Assembly: GCA_951394405.1 (NCBI GenBank)
Contig: OX596338.1
Location: forward strand, 4,092,001-4,156,000
Origin: Coprinellus micaceus
Lineage: Eukaryota > Basidiomycota > Agaricomycetes > Agaricales > Psathyrellaceae
DNA length: 64,000 nucleotides
Reading direction: 5' to 3'
Both the position numbers and the translations under genes were made by a program. Under the pieces are notes generated by a model. It worked only from the letters and a program-made list of their open reading frames with translations. It had not been told where the DNA came from and did not search any database. Positions 33,433 through 46,732 of this stretch are shown one piece after another (the first letter of the stretch is position 1; every line of letters begins with the position of its first letter).

Positions 33433-34269
33433 ATGGAGCCGCCGGTATATCCCACAGTTACGCTTGACCTGGTGGGTACATCAGAGAGCGCGCCCTTGAA
33501 CGAATCTGACTTATAGAAGGTGTGCGATAGATCCTAGATCGATCTAGTACGAAACAAGTTCTTCATGGCGTCCTGCATTCGATTCTATTTCATCGGCTGT
33601 TTGGGACAATCAAGCCCAAAGAGCTTGAAGTCCTCAATATCACTATGGTACGCTGCTTATAACTCTCGGATAGCACGAGAACCAATTCGAGATAGCCAGG
33701 AGTGGACAACCCCGAGATGGAACAACTTGTGAACGAGAAAGTCGATGCGTTCTGGAAGGGGATCGAAGGAGGATCCAAGAGAGGTCAAGTACGTTGCCGC
33801 CCGCTATCGACGGACCAGTTGTTAGATCCTGACTGGGACCTCCAAAGATTCTGGTCACTTTCTCAGAACGGAAACCCAAGAAATCATGGTTCCAGGTCTA
33901 CATGGGGGAAGAGGACGTTCCATGGGAACAATGGTGCGCCCTTTCGGACACCCAACTCAAATACTTCGCTCAATACCCACCCTGATTTCCAGGATAATCA
34001 ATGCAGAGTTGAGGCAGCTGAAAAGTGATCAGGGTAAGCTCACGAACGTTCGCATGTGACCGCGTACTTACGCGAATTTCATTTTGGCAGAGAGAGCCAA
34101 TCTCCACTCGGCGTTGGCAACGACTCTAACGAAAATCGTCTTCACCATGCTCACCCACACATCATCTGAGCAAGGGCGAGCTGCGGTGCCGTTGATAACC
34201 AATGCAGCTGGCATCTCACCCTTCCCCATTGAGATCTCGGTCAAGGTTGGGGATGTGGAGATCGGCTGA
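33433..34269 (+). CDS. ATG101: Autophagy-related protein 101
   Basis: Six exons keep frame: 33433-33471, 33531-33647, 33696-33788, 33848-33933, 33993-34033 and 34091-34269 (555 nt, 184 aa). The protein reads MEPPVYPTVTLDL, VLHSILFHRLFGTIKP, NEKVDAFWKGIEGG, KRGQ|ILVTFSERKPKKSWFQV, EDVPWEQW, LATTLTKIVFTMLTHTSSE and finally SPFPIEISVKVGDVEIG. These are the diagnostic blocks of ATG101, a HORMA-fold partner of ATG13 in the Atg1/ULK initiation complex. It acts in the cytosol and at the site of phagophore formation. The length is slightly below the usual 200-220 aa. Intron 1 ends at the second of two AGs; the first would run into a stop. Confidence 0.9.
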
Positions 34270-36595
34270 GGAATTAAGCTTGGTTTAACCCCCAAATGGC
34301 CTACAGCGGGCTCTCGGGACTTGGGTTATCAAGTGCACACCACCTTACCCCGGTCCCCATCCGCCTCCTCTCATCGACATCACTCGGACACCCCCAAGGC
34401 ATACTACCCTAATCTATGCCGATGTCAGACTACGCCCTCTCTCCAACCATACCTCCCAGTGGATTCGTCGATGCTGTACCTAACCACTTTGCCTTGTAAC
34501 ACTCTCTGGGTAGACAGACATCTTCTACTGGAATAGACCTGGGTCTGGCGACCCCTTGGTTAACCCACGGACCTCCTAAGCTTTCCCCGATATTTATCCG
34601 GGCGTGCCTATCGCTCGAACCCCGCGTTACCAGGCGTTACCCCACACCGCCAATCATCCAGCGTCTGCCGATTCCATTGCAATGTCCGGGTGGTGTATTT
34701 CCGAGGGCCGATGCACGCTCATGCCTGCTCATGCTCCGGAATTTTGCTATTTAGAATAGTCTTACAGTACGTCCTCCCGTGTAACCGTCCCCTAAACGCA
34801 CGGGTTTCCTTCCGTTCGGCGATGTCAGAACCACCCCACTACCCGCCTGTTTGAAAGCCCCTGCATGAACGCCAGAATTTCCATGTGGCTGGCTTCCATC
34901 CCCTCCATGGTCGCCTCCTGGAGAGAGGGCCAGCAGCTTTGATTTGGACTACGGCTCCCATAAAATCATCATATGATTCATTCGAGCCAATGATGCGATA
35001 TGTAGGTCAGATCTCAGAGTTGGTCGGCCCAGCTCACTTTGTAAGTATGATCCAGGTGCAAGAGGCACCATGGAGTTCAAGCCGTTATCCAAATGAAGAG
35101 TACCTTCCCGGTGCCTCCTGGCATCGGATTTGTGGCTTTTCCACAAGGGGGAGGATTAGCGTTCCTTCCAAACTCAATCGGCTACAAGGGATCCGAGCGC
35201 ATAGCGCCCATCCACACCGAAGGAAGTCCTTGGATCGCGGACTGGATATGTATAGTAGTCAAGACCTGTCACTCGAGTCAAGCAGAGATGTCTGAGGTGG
35301 GTCATTTATTTGGATTTCGTGTTCCGTATCATCGCTTAGTTCTTTTCGAGTCTTCTCGCGATTGAGGCGTTCTTGGGACCAAGTGGTCCAATTCCAACTC
35401 ACGAAGGGAAGTCTGACCTGACCTACTGCCACCCTTTAGCTACTGGAGCGAATTTTCTTGTATTCCTGAGGCCGCGCCCGACGCAGAAGACTTCAGTGCA
35501 TCGTGTTTCCGGCCGAGGTACACCTGGGCGCCCGCCTGGCGCTATCAAGCGCCCGTGGTGTCAGAATCGGTGATGCCATATCAAGGTTTCACCGACCCTG
35601 CATCCAAATAATGGCGCGATTGGCAGATGGCCGAAGAGTATTCCTGTAAGACCCATGCCGGGTTTGCTTTACAGTTATGCATTTCCTGGGTTTCATCGCT
35701 TAGACACATCCCTGGAATACCTCGGTACTAGCTTACCCTCCGCCGCGAGCCCCGATGGTAGCCCCTCGCAGTGGGCACTATTCCGCGAACTTTCCGGAGG
35801 TTGATAGATCAAGAGGAGCTTGAAGCAGCCTGCTTTTTTGCGACCCCCAATTCCGAGGTAGCTAGTTGGATTGCACACCCCCCTCGTCTCCCTTGCCCCG
35901 ACTGCATCAGGTGCCCGGCAACGGGCTTCACGGTTGAGGTGCCAAGCCCCAAATGCTCAGAATACCTTTCACAACGGGTTTGCTGTGCGTCACCTGTCGT
36001 CGAATAATACCTCGTATGGAAGTGGGATTGAATGGAAACCCAAACAGTAGGCAGTAAGCTGTGATCCAGACTCGCTGCCGCTCCACGAGCACTTCGGCCA
36101 AGTCATTCGACCAGCCCTGAAACGTTGAAGATCAACTTCATCTGGCTAGACCAGGGCATGAATTGGTATGAATACAGTACGACGACTACTAAGTACAAGC
36201 GGATGGCGAGGGAAAGCCTAGATGAATCTGATAACGATGCATGTCAATAAGGCGTGGATGGTGGCTGCCCGTCATAGATAACAGAGATGAAGAGGAAGGT
36301 ACGGCCGGATGAGTGCTAACCGGACGGACTCGAACGGTGGTAGAAATACATTTGAGCTACTGGATTACCTATGATATTAGAGTTGCGAAATAAATAGATC
36401 GAGAGCAGTGGGAGATGGGAGAGAAAAGGGAATAAAGAACTCTAGTATGCATGATGGTGGATGGTGACCTATGATGACAACGAACGGAACGGATGGTGAT
36501 GCTGGGAGACGACGACTGAATGCAAGTGAATGTTGGCATAGAGCAGAGAGAGATAGAACCGCGTGGATACTCGTCAGAGCTGGGATGCACAATCT
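34270..36595. other. 2.3-kb region without a recognised gene; possible coding debris
   Basis: The plus strand has several protein-like stretches. One near 34885-35050 contains DSFEPMMRYVGQISELVGP. One near 35120-35290 contains GIGFVAFPQGGGLAFLPN and TEGSPWIADWICIVVKTC. One near 35640-35800 lies in different frames. They could be exons of one unknown or decayed gene, but no continuous spliced model could be built and no family is recognised. Confidence 0.3.
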
Positions 36596-37319
36596 TTACT
36601 TGACAGTAACGAGCCCACCCAGAATGGGGCCGTACAGGATCTCGTGCCGCTGCATCCTGTCGAACATCTTGAGCTTGTACTCCAAGACCAAGGCAGAGGT
36701 CAAGATCTCCTCGGTGAGGTCCTGGTAACCGGGTTCAATGACCAGAACCATCGGTATCCGGGTCCGTGTGCAGTCCAAGTACGCTACGGGGCGCTCGGCA
36801 TCTTTGTCGGTGTAAAGCTACGATGAGGTGCCGACTCGTCTCAGTATGGTTCGTCCAATTGATGAAACAGTTTCAACTCACCGCAAGCCGATATTTCTCG
36901 GAGCTTCCATAGCGCCAGAGAAGGGGGCCGCAGGAGGTATCCAACGTCATGCCCGTCCTGGATACAGGGGTCAGGGTGGGTCGGCGGAGAGAGGCGCGAT
37001 AGAGGACATACACATTGTTGGGTAGCTTCTCCTTCTGTAGCCATTTGCTGATCTTCATGCAGACGCTCTGGTTGCGGAACTTCACGACGTCTGGAAGGAA
37101 CTCGCGGCGCTTAATGGTGGTAAGCAGCCGGCCAGATTCGCCCATATCGTTTTCGGGGCCATCCTCGAGTTCGTATACATCTGTCCGCGACGAATCTTTA
37201 TTGGTATTCACGCGGTATACGGGCGTTATGCCTCGGTAGATGGTGACGTTGGTACAGCTGCGTTTGCTGAACTTGAGGGTCAGGGGAGTGGGATTGATGA
37301 GCGTTATCTGCGACTCCAT
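36596..37319 (-). CDS. DUF6593 family protein (copy 1)
   Basis: Two exons: 37319 to about 36891 and about 36827-36596, joined as ..EKYRLA|LYTDKDAERPVAYLD... The start MESQITLINPTPLTLKFSKRS has the beta-strand opening common in this basidiomycete family. The middle block TIKRREFLPDVVKFRNQSV, then DTSCGPLLWRYGS, then the strand-rich end IPMVLVIEPGYQDLTEEILTSALVLEYK match the known pattern. DUF6593 proteins are small, soluble, mostly beta and of unknown function. About 230 aa. There is no signal peptide or membrane segment. A second, diverged member lies at 61797-62523. Confidence 0.78.
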
Positions 37320-38829
37320 TTTATGCCGAGACTGGAAGATTGTGGGGGAACTGGCCAATGGTAGAGAGGCCGTAGAGTAGTAGGAAAGTCGCCTCGCAGT
37401 AGTAGAGGACGAGGTAGGAAGGGAGCGCGGGAGGGAGCTGGGGCGATGATTTGAACGGGAGGGTTGGGGTGGAAGTAATGACGGATGAGGCTCAGGTACA
37501 GATCCTTTATAAAATTGAGAGTTGTGGGTCCGAGTCCGGCGCGAGTCGGGGTTCTCCCAATTTGGGTCGTCCCTGCTTTGTTTCAGGGCACGCAGAAAAG
37601 GCAGAGGTTCCGAAAGCGCAAACAACATCAGGATTTGATTGGTTGCAAACCGACACCCACAAGCTCGTCAGAGAGAGTAGGGGTGAGTTAGTAGCCGGTA
37701 GTGCCGGTGAGGGAGCCAAGAAAGAGATGGTGCGTCGCGCGTTGCGTATTTGTTTCGGGTCGTGTGCGGGTGTAACTTAGAGCGCTTTCGACTGTCCGGT
37801 TTTGGGGCAACTGAGGTGGTCATGAATGAGACAGGCATCACTCATTAAAAGCGAGTTTGAAGCGGCCCACTTGCGGTTCCACAGGCTTGTCAAATCGGAC
37901 ATTCAGTCAATCGCAAATGCGCAGATAGCTGTCAGTCAGTCGTTTGCAGTGCTCGACGTCGAGTTCGACTCCCATCGTCTCCGTTCCGCTGGCATGCAAG
38001 TGTAACTTGTCGAGCCCACGCGAACGAGAAGACCATTTCCCGACTCCTCGGGGCTCGCTGGGTTGATGTGCCGTTTACCATGATCAAAAATATGGGACTG
38101 ATGAAACTGATGTTGGCGTTGTTTGAGAAAGGCGCTGTTCGTGGATCACACTGGTTACTTGTGAGGCTTGTGTCCTATACCCTTGGTTATGACAGCCAGC
38201 ATACCAATTGAAATGCTCGACACATGTTTAGTTTGAAGAGGACTTTGGGTGGTAACAACATCAGAGACGGTGCCTCTCTGGACTGGAAATAAGACGGTGG
38301 TTGGTGTTTCTTACGTACCAGTTGAAAACAAACATCTGTCAGGCGAGCTCTGCGCATGTGGTGCGCGTACTAGGGGCCTCTCCTCGTCTGATGAGCAAGC
38401 GCGCGTTGACTTTCGTTTCTAACTTGGGGTACTCTAACGCGAGAGAAATGATTGTGGGTGGGTCCCCCAATCACGAAAATCAGTTCTGTCGTAACGGTGA
38501 GCCACGCGATGGTAATGGGAAGATGGAAATGCCATGCCTTCGCTTGTCAGTCATGATTCGCGTTGGGGGTGGAAGATGCTGAGTGGTTGTCGAGAAATCC
38601 AACACTCGGGTCCCTGTCACCCGTGGAGAAGAACCCTATCCCAACCTCGTTCTTCAACGCGAGGCCAGCCACACAAATCAGAGGTGAGGCGCAAGGGCAG
38701 TTCGGAGCCCTCTTCTTCCCCACTCGGACTAACCTCGCAGGTCGTCATGTTTGACACATATCCCCTGAATAGATGGCTCAAATGGATAAACTTCGTCATT
38801 TGGTTCCAATAGCGACATAAAGAGGCACT
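37320..38829. other. 1.5-kb intergenic region
   Basis: No gene is supported. The first 300 bp upstream of the DUF6593 gene are purine-rich on the plus strand, like a transcript leader read in reverse. The open frames at 38301-38800 have no motif. Confidence 0.4.
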
Positions 38830-39725
38830 CTAGAGCTTTCCTGGCAACCTACCGGCCCCGCTGAGCCTGATGGTCTCGCCGTTCACATACGGCGTTTCCA
38901 GGATCCACCTCACGGTCCGGGCAAACTCGAACGGCTGTCCGAATCTCCTTGGGTAGATGATGCCCTCGGTCTCCAGGCTCTTCCTCGTCTTCTGCGAGAA
39001 GTTGGCCGTCATGCTGCTGTCAAAGACACCCGGGGCAATGGTCACCACGCGGATCCCATGTCGCGAGAGGTCTCGGGCCATCGGCAATGTCATCGACACC
39101 AGGGCTCCTTTGCTGGCAGAGTACGCTGTCTGGCCGGGCTGACCTTCGAACTGGATATGATTGGTTAGGTGAGTACGAAAATAAGGGAGGCCGAGGACTT
39201 ACGGCCGCGGCACTTGCAACAAAGAGGATAACTCCCCGCTCTCCGTCGCTATCCTCCGGCTGGCTCTTCACCATCTCCTTCAACGCCAACCTCGTCAGGT
39301 TGAAGCTTCCCGTCAAATTGACACCAATGGCAAACTCCCAGAGGTCTAGCGAGTGAGGCTCGTTATGGGCATCGATGATCTTTCCCGCGACGCCGACTCC
39401 TGCGCAGTTGACGACACCTCCGATGGGAGCCCCAGTCTCCTTAGCCCATTGAGCAGACTTGTTGACAGCATCCTGGATCTGAGAGACCTCGAGGATGTCG
39501 ACCTGGAAGTACTTGACATGTGAGGATGACAGAAGAGCCTCAGCCGGAGGAGAGCGGTCCAGGATCGAGACGTAAGCCTTCTGCGCTAGGAGGTCCTCGA
39601 CCGTGGCCGCGCCCAACCCAGACGATCTGGAGAGGATTTTTGTTCAATCCAACCACAAAAACCGGACATATTGAAGCTCAACTCACCCTCCGGATACAAG
39701 ATACGTCTTCCCTTCAATCTTCATG
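38830..39725 (-). CDS. Short-chain dehydrogenase, HSD10-like (3-hydroxyacyl-CoA dehydrogenase type 2)
   Basis: Three exons. The start MKIEGKTYLVSGG joins SSGLGAATVEDLLAQ to form the NAD-binding GGSSGLG turn. ILDRSP carries the Asp that selects NAD over NADP. NCAGVG is the NNAG-type strand. After the GTAAGT..CCAG intron, QTAYSASKGALVSM supplies the catalytic Tyr and Lys, and VASAAA supplies the Ser. The tail PRRFGQPFEFARTVRWILETPYVNGETIRLSG is the standard end of this family. About 260 aa. The HSD17B10 type oxidises 3-hydroxyacyl-CoA in beta-oxidation and branched-chain amino-acid breakdown, usually in mitochondria. No clear N-terminal targeting peptide is visible apart from the start itself. 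Confidence 0.87.
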
Positions 39726-40554
39726 GTGGCAGTCGCGAATGAACCTTCCGGGTCATCATCGTCGTTGTCGAAGAAAGACTCGGGCTAACAGCCGCCGGTG
39801 CGGGGAAACAAATCACGCGGAAGTGCGCGTCCCGAAATGGGGAGAAAGCCCCTGACTGAGTTGCAGACAGAATCAGACAGAATCGCGAATATTGTTGAAG
39901 CCTTCAAGTTGGAGGGACGAAACACGCTGGGCTCTGCGGTACGAAAGGGATGCGAGAAGAAGGACCAGATAGAGAGCAAATAGAATGGATTGACGGACCC
40001 ATTGCAAAGTGGTTTCCATGTTCCGGGAGCAAGTTCTCTCTAGCACAAGAGCACCGAATTGCTGAACCATTTCGACTCTGGTCGAAAATACCAACGCGCA
40101 TGGTGGGCCCGGGTTACAAAGATGTCCCCTTGGCTTCCCTCAGCATTCCTCTTTGCTCCGCTGCCGTTCAGCTGAACCGTTCAGAGCTTTGTACTTGCAG
40201 ATGTTCCGGTATTGCAAGCTAGGGTAGTGAATTCGAAACATTGGGCACCTGCGAGGTGTGTTGGGTCCAGCCATTCACCCTCAGCTTTAGCTGGGTACCA
40301 TGGTGGTGCTGGTATGGGATGAAGAGATGGTGAAGCGCAGGTCGCGCCGCTGCGGGGACAATTGATGTTTGATGCTTCGGGGCTACGAAAGGGATTCAAG
40401 GTAGGCGTGGCGAAAAAATTCTGCACAAGCAGAAGGGTGACCTTGGTCTGCTGCAGTGCTGTTATGCAAGGCATTGCAAGCCCGGGCCCCGCTGCCCTAA
40501 GGCTAGAAGTCAAAAAGTCCAATCCTTACTTAATACTTCCCCAGACCAAAACTA
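39726..40554. other. Intergenic region, SDR gene to tRNA
   Basis: No gene is recognised in 830 bp. It holds the SDR promoter. The minus-strand stretch 39873-40101 is open but motif-free. Confidence 0.4.
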
Positions 40555-40626
40555 CTCTCTGTCTGGGAGTCGAACCCAGCTTTCGCGCGTGACAAGCGCG
40601 TGTACTAACCGATATACTAACAAAGA
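40555..40626 (-). tRNA. tRNA-Asp (GTC)
   Basis: A complete 72-nt cloverleaf reads on the minus strand. The acceptor stem TCTTTGT pairs with ACAGAGA (one G-U pair). The D-arm contains TCGGTTAGTA. The anticodon stem CGCGC/GCGCG encloses the loop TTGTCAC with anticodon GTC. The T-stem CTGGG/CCCAG encloses TTCGACT. The discriminator is G, as expected for Asp, and there is no intron. It lies about 300 bp upstream of shugoshin on the opposite strand. Confidence 0.93.
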
Positions 40627-40925
40627 GATATTATTATTAGGGAACCAAAAACGATTCCTGAGCTTCGGAAAGAACTTAGCGCTCGAGAAACCCCCGTGGA
40701 CTTCCCCCAATCCCGGTACGAGCGAAGTAGAGCTGCGTGAGGACTCACAAACACCTTCCCAAGTCGAAAAGGCCGACAAGATCCGGATATCCCAAGGTCC
40801 AGACTCCAGGGGATAGGAGGGGCCCAGGACACGGTGCACGTGACGGGCGTTGGGAAGTTGTGACTTCGTCCTCCACGGTCAATGTCCAGTCCTGACCAGC
40901 GACCACCACCATCGCCAAGGGGCCA

Positions 40926-42646
40926 TGAGCAGGAGGGATTCTCGCGTCTCAACAGGCGCCCGGCAAACTGACGCGTTATACGAGTTCGAAGCTTGTGAGT
41001 ATAGGCTTTAAATTGAGGCCTTAGAAGACGAGAATTAACCTAACCTTTCCAACGGAAGTCAAGAAGAAGTTCTTACTCGCCAATAAACATATTACCAAGT
41101 CAGTGGCTATATCACATCCGAGAAATGGGTTGCTCATGGAAATCCAGACTGAATTCTACGCTGAGCGTACGAGTAGAGGAGCTGCAGCATGAGATTCAGC
41201 AGCTCCAGCTGGAGAACCTCCGTCTTCGGACATCCGAGGTTCAGCTGGCGTCGGAATTGAAGCGGGAGAGAGAGAAGTCGAGGCGGATCATGCACGATGC
41301 AGAGACCGCGGTACGTTGGTTAATCTAATTTATTAGGAGGTTTTCTTAGCCACGTCGTTACCACAGGCCGCTACACTGCAGAAACACTTGGGATACCTAC
41401 GCTCATCTCTCGAGATTCCACGCGGGGGACCTTCAGCACCTGCCGCACCCTCGCCACGAGCGAAACACAGACCACCACCCCCAGACCCTGACGCCGAGCC
41501 CTCTTCCCCTATTGCCCCACGGATAGCACGCGCTCCGACCATCCCCGGGATCGACGAGGAAGAGGAGCCAGAGGAGGAGGAGGAAGTCAGGGCACCCTCT
41601 CCACCCAAACGCAAACCATCCAAATCTCGCCCCCGGCTCTCTGCTTCGAACCTACCCCTTGCCACGAACCGCATCGCGACGCCTCCCCCCGTCGAGCCGA
41701 ACAGTGGCCTCGTGCAGATGGACTTGGCCGCTAGGCGAAAACCCACGAGGCGGCAGAGCGGGTTGCTGAACGCGAGACCGGCGAGTCCTGCGTTTGGGAG
41801 TCCGGTGAGGCTGCAGGCGGGGCGTGCGGAGTTCCAGGAGGAGATTGCGGCTTTGAATGGCGAGATTGAGGTGGAGGAGGAGGATGAGGGCGTGTACCTG
41901 GACAAGAAGCGGAGATCGGAGAAACGTGCCAAGGTGGAGACGCCGATGCCGGCGAGTAAGGATAGAAAGCGGAGGAGGGATGAGGAGGAGGTGACGACGA
42001 AATTGAAGGGTAGGGAAGCCCTACAGCCCATCGACAACACCAGTAAGTGGCTGACCATGCATTCGGGTGTTCTCGTGTTGATTCTCCTTCAGTTCACGAC
42101 GACCTGGTCTCGAACGGCAAACGATACCTCGCCGCTCCTTCACGGTCGCTGTCCCCCAGCCCTGTGCTCTCCGCGAACTCGGAAACGGACTCGCAACCAG
42201 AGGGCGGCAGGCAACGACGCTCACGGTCCAGTGTCAACTACGCCGAACCGAAGCTAAATACAAAGATGCGGAGGCCCGATGATGTGCCAGAATTACGCAA
42301 GAAACGCGCGTCGGTAGCAGCAGCCCTTGGGACCAAGTCCCAGGAACTTGACTCTGACGCCGGGCCGTCCTCGAAACCGATATCGTCGTCGTCTTCCCGT
42401 GCGCGGTCCTCGTCGCCTCCTCCACAGGATGAGGTAGATGGCGTGACGACGATGCGGCGGAGGAAGTCGAAGCCCCAGATGTACCACGTCGAGGATGAGG
42501 ATGAGGAGGGGAGTGACGAGGAGTGGGCGCCGTCGGGGACGTCGAAGAAGCTGTGGGGGAATGTGAATGTGGAGGGGAGGAACCGGTTGCCTGGACGGAG
42601 AGCGGGAGGCGCGGAGGAGGGGAGGCGCCATAGTTTGGCTGTATAG
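40926..42646 (+). CDS. SGO1: Shugoshin, centromeric cohesin protector
   Basis: Exons join as MSRRDSRVSTGARQTDALYE.. |FKKKFLLANKHITK|LNSTLSVRVEELQHEIQQLQ.., then |AATLQKHLGYLR.. and |IHDDLVSNGKRYLAAPS... The N-terminal coiled coil (about residues 20-90) is the PP2A-binding and dimerisation region. A long Pro/Ser/Glu-rich linker follows. The C-terminal basic block VNYAEPKLNTKMRR is the shugoshin motif that binds phosphorylated histone H2A. Together these identify shugoshin, which recruits PP2A to keep centromeric cohesin until anaphase. About 490 aa, typical for fungi. The last 100 residues after the motif are low in complexity. Introns near 40991, 41095, 41315 and 42043 all have GT..AG borders. 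Confidence 0.92.
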
Positions 42647-45600
42647 CTTTTTTTACGCGGTGAGGCGCATTAACTGGGGCCGTTTTATCGGACACTCCGA
42701 GGGCGTCTCTTCGTGACATCCACGGATATGGATCGTGCACTTTATATATTCGGCTACTTACCCCCCTCTCCCCCCCCCCCCCCCCTTCCATAATACCACT
42801 ACATCCAAGTTCCTCGTCAAAATCACGTCCACCCGTTCCCTGTTAATTACGAATCTAATGCGCGCGATGACTATCCCATTGTACTTTTACCATATTCCAC
42901 ATCGTCTCCGTGCTCTTTCCCCTTCCCGCTTTACTCCTCGGTCCGTCTAATCGCTGTGTCCGGCGGGATAACGGGACATCCTGACTGTATTTTGGACATC
43001 CTGAATCCATATCTGCAATTTTCTCTCTCGTATTTGGCGTATAGGTGTACTACATGGTCTCAAACCGTTCTGCTTGCTTTTACGTTATTTGAGAGCTATT
43101 TGAGTCCAAGAGGAATATTTATGTGGCACTGATTGGCCTCAAGTACTGGACAGGCGCGAACAAACAAGCATCAATACATGAAGATAGCCTCATTTCTGAT
43201 ACGCTCTTCGCCTTATACCCGGTAAAGGCTGCTGTACAGACAGTGGAATTACTATGAAAATGAAATGAAATATCTCAAAATAAAACCAGGAATATCTCAC
43301 AGTATAAAGGGAGAGGCAACGGGACAGTGGCCCATCAATCGAATTGATGGTCGTGTCCGCTTGTTTTCGTTTTAGCATGCCGTTCCGACCCCCGTTTTGA
43401 AAGTGGTGTTGAGCTTAAAATTCCCAAATAAACTGCAGAGCACTTACCGAGGGGTAGGGTATTGTGCGGTATAATTTTATAAGATTTTAGGCGTGAAATC
43501 ACGTAGTGGCGGGCCAGGACTTTTTGCTGCCATCTTGTGTCCCGGAAGTTGGGGGCTGAACCATGCATCTACCATATCTGTCTCAGTTCTGGTGCCCCTC
43601 CCTTGAGACTTGGTAAATACACCGCCCAAATAGTAATGTATAGTATTGTCTAAATGCTCTTCTCATATAGTATTCCATTCAAGCAGCATCATGTCAAGAT
43701 CAGAGCGGGACACCCCGAAAGTCTGCACATTGTACCGTGTCTTATAAATTAAAGCTCTCAACGTGGGTTTACAACTTCAAAGGTTAGATATACACCTAGA
43801 GTGCTAATATGTCCCCATACACAAAGGAGATCATGAAGAAAGATGGACATTTGCCTGAGGTATGAACGTTTGTCCCGTTACCTTGGTTGTCCGGCGACAG
43901 TTTGTTGATCCCATTTGTCAGCTTGGCAGGTGACGTGATCTCACCAGGGGATCGCCGTTGAGCGCTTGAGCAGGCGCTTAAAACATATCCGAGAACCGTG
44001 GGGCTGAGTCAGAGTTCAATTATGCAGAAGAACGAGGTAAAACCCAGGAAATCGTTACTGAGTCGGCCTGGAAGCCCAATCCCGTCGCTATTCTCCCGCC
44101 ATTGGCGCAGCCTGGGAAGGGAACCGGGGCCTTTACACCTTCGAAGCTCGCGTTCATTGATCTCACAGCGTACACGGTTAACATCGCCAAGTATGTTTCA
44201 GATATGACATATACATAGTACTGACAACTTGGTTCAAGTCAAATAGATACAGGAGTATGGTATCACGCGGGCCAATAAATAGGATAGCAGGGTCTCGAGG
44301 AGTCCGTCAACGCGCGAGCAGACGGATCTGTCTATGAATTGCAGTCGTTTAGTATGTCCGGCGCGCGAATTATGGTGGCATAGAAGCGGAGAGTGACTGT
44401 CTAGGGCGGAGAATTTAGTAGGCGATGTACTTGCGCATCTACGTCTGGTGGTTTGGGCAAGCCCGAGCAACAGTTATAGCTATAGGGAGAGATTTGGGAT
44501 CAGTTCAACAGACGAGACGTGGTTATCAGATGTACTTACAGTGCTGCTGAGGATACCCGCGTCTTAGTGGAGTTAGTCAGGATCGATATGAAGGTAGGAG
44601 AGACACCAGGACATACTGCTGAGTGCATGTCGCCCTGCACTTGGGCGGTTGGCAGCTCTTCGGATGGCACGGGCTGAACTTGCAGTTTGCCCTGTCGCAC
44701 TGGATCTATATTGGCCGTCGGCTTATCAGATTCGTCCCGCAGTCAAACACTATCGTTTAGAAACCACCTCTTCATCAGGCTTCTACGATGGTGGAGATTC
44801 TGCGCGTCAGCGACCTGTGGCTTCGAGGCCTGCAGAAGGGTCACTAACCTGTGGGATGACACATCCGCAGAGTTGGAAGACGAAGCAGACTCTAGGCGTG
44901 GGTTATATATCTGCATGCCGGAGAAGGCAGCTCTACTTACTGGCGCCAGCGACACATTTTATGGAAATTGGATGTGTAAACGAGTGTCCCCGGAATGTGA
45001 GCTATGGATGTGTTGGTGCATTTCGCCTCGTCCATCCCGTTCTATATAGCCGAGCGCCGCGACTCCTAGTATCGACAATCCCAGTGTTGGGTGCGTACGG
45101 AGCTCTACTGAGGGATCCACCCAACTGCGACTCATGCCCATTTTGACAACCATACAACCGACGAAACGGAGATGGTGCATACACAGACGGGTAGAGATTC
45201 CGTTTAGGACGTTCCGAAACCAACTCCGTGCCCGACATAATTGACTTCTCCCGATCCGAGGTCAGTCGGTGCCCTATAATCGAGATAATGTCGTCTCCGA
45301 GCCCATGCGTGTACGAATATAGTGTGTTCCCAGCGAACATCACGCCATGGAATGCAATAGGGTGTTTCGGATCGTAAACGAGAGCGATTTCGTATCTCAC
45401 CGCGCACCATAATCACGAGCGATCACATCCCGTACAGTGAATTACTCTGCCAAGGAGCGATTGGAGGTCTGCAAGAAGGCCGGTATGCCCAGGTAATCTC
45501 CGTAAAACAAGGCATAGAAGCACCTAAGGTTCCAGAGTCATAACGGGACGCTTCTTAAGCTGATGATATCTTACTGTACTCACTCGGTGAGGCGCTTTCC

Positions 45601-46732
45601 GATAAAGGTCTCTGATGTCCACCGCGCAATCCTATGCTCCTTCTCGCAATGTGTACCGCCAAGTGAGCCCTCACCCACAGGTAGAACAGGTTCAATATCT
45701 TCTTTCATCCAATTTAAGCACTCAGAGCTCTATCAGAATATTCTTGAAGTGACAGGAAGTAAGCGCCTCGCACCGGATCGTGCCAGATGTCCCATATCAT
45801 ATCAGCAACAGGGTGATCGCTACAAGCTTGGAGGCAATGCGTCAGCTCTAGTGATCTTCTTCTCGCTTCTCTTGGTTTCACTTCGACCTACCGGGAATGA
45901 CCACCTACTCGACGTGAAACCCACTAAGCTGTATTACTCAATGTCACACAACGCAACGTGGTCGAGGTACAAGGGACGTGTTCCACGCGGGCAAGCCCGA
46001 AGATTAGGCGCTCGATGACGTAGGACGGGCGATGATTGCTGTGCTTTGAGTGCGGGCGCTAGGTACCGTCCTGAGCGGGGGTTTAATATTGCGCGACTGT
46101 TTAAATTGTCTCTCGGAAGCTCCTTCGACATTGTCGACCCCTCCCCGTGCATTTGAATGAGGCATTTTGGAATGTCGTCGCGAGAAGCCTGTCGCTCGCC
46201 AAATAGCCCAACCTCTGGAATAAACGACTCCTGGGAGCTCCCGATATTTGTACTGTGATCTAGACCCCCGACACCGCAAGTCTCCTATGAAGATTTCTCG
46301 TTGATTGGTAGATGCGTCCAAGGTGCGCCTCACGTTTAGTGAGGTCACAGAGATCAAGGCGACATGGCTCTGTACATGTGGGATAATGCCAGAGTCATCG
46401 TTTCACTTGTAGGATATCCGGTTCGCCTGATCAACTCTAATTTGGGTACCCGGCAAAGCCCTATGAGGGGGCTGTGGTAAGTAGTGCCTGCATGGGGAAC
46501 CCCCCGTCCGGTGGGCTCCCTTTGCAAGGTCTCCGATATGGGCAATCAGATGGTGGCACTCACCCAGGTGTTCCCCTCGCAGAAGCCTGACAGCTCGAAC
46601 GCACCTCTGGAGGGGTGCAATTTAGCCAGCGCGCATTTCCATTTTCCATTTTCCATTCCCCAGCACCGCCCTACCTTTACTCTACTTGCTGCCCCGAGCC
46701 ACCTCTCCCTCCTTTACAGGGTGGCCCGCGAC
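42647..46732. other. Gene-poor 4-kb region
   Basis: No gene can be supported. A run of 16 C lies at 42770-42785, next to further C/T tracts, just beyond the shugoshin gene. Open frames at 44640-45400 on both strands have mixed, overlapping content. One minus-strand frame with FHGVMFAGNTLYSYTHGLG looks protein-like but has no start or partner exon. Composition is more AT-rich from 43,000 to 44,300. Confidence 0.35.

Noticed and set aside
42770..42785. Run of 16 C as a biological signal
   Set aside because: Simple homopolymer beside C/T-rich DNA; length may even be a sequencing artefact.
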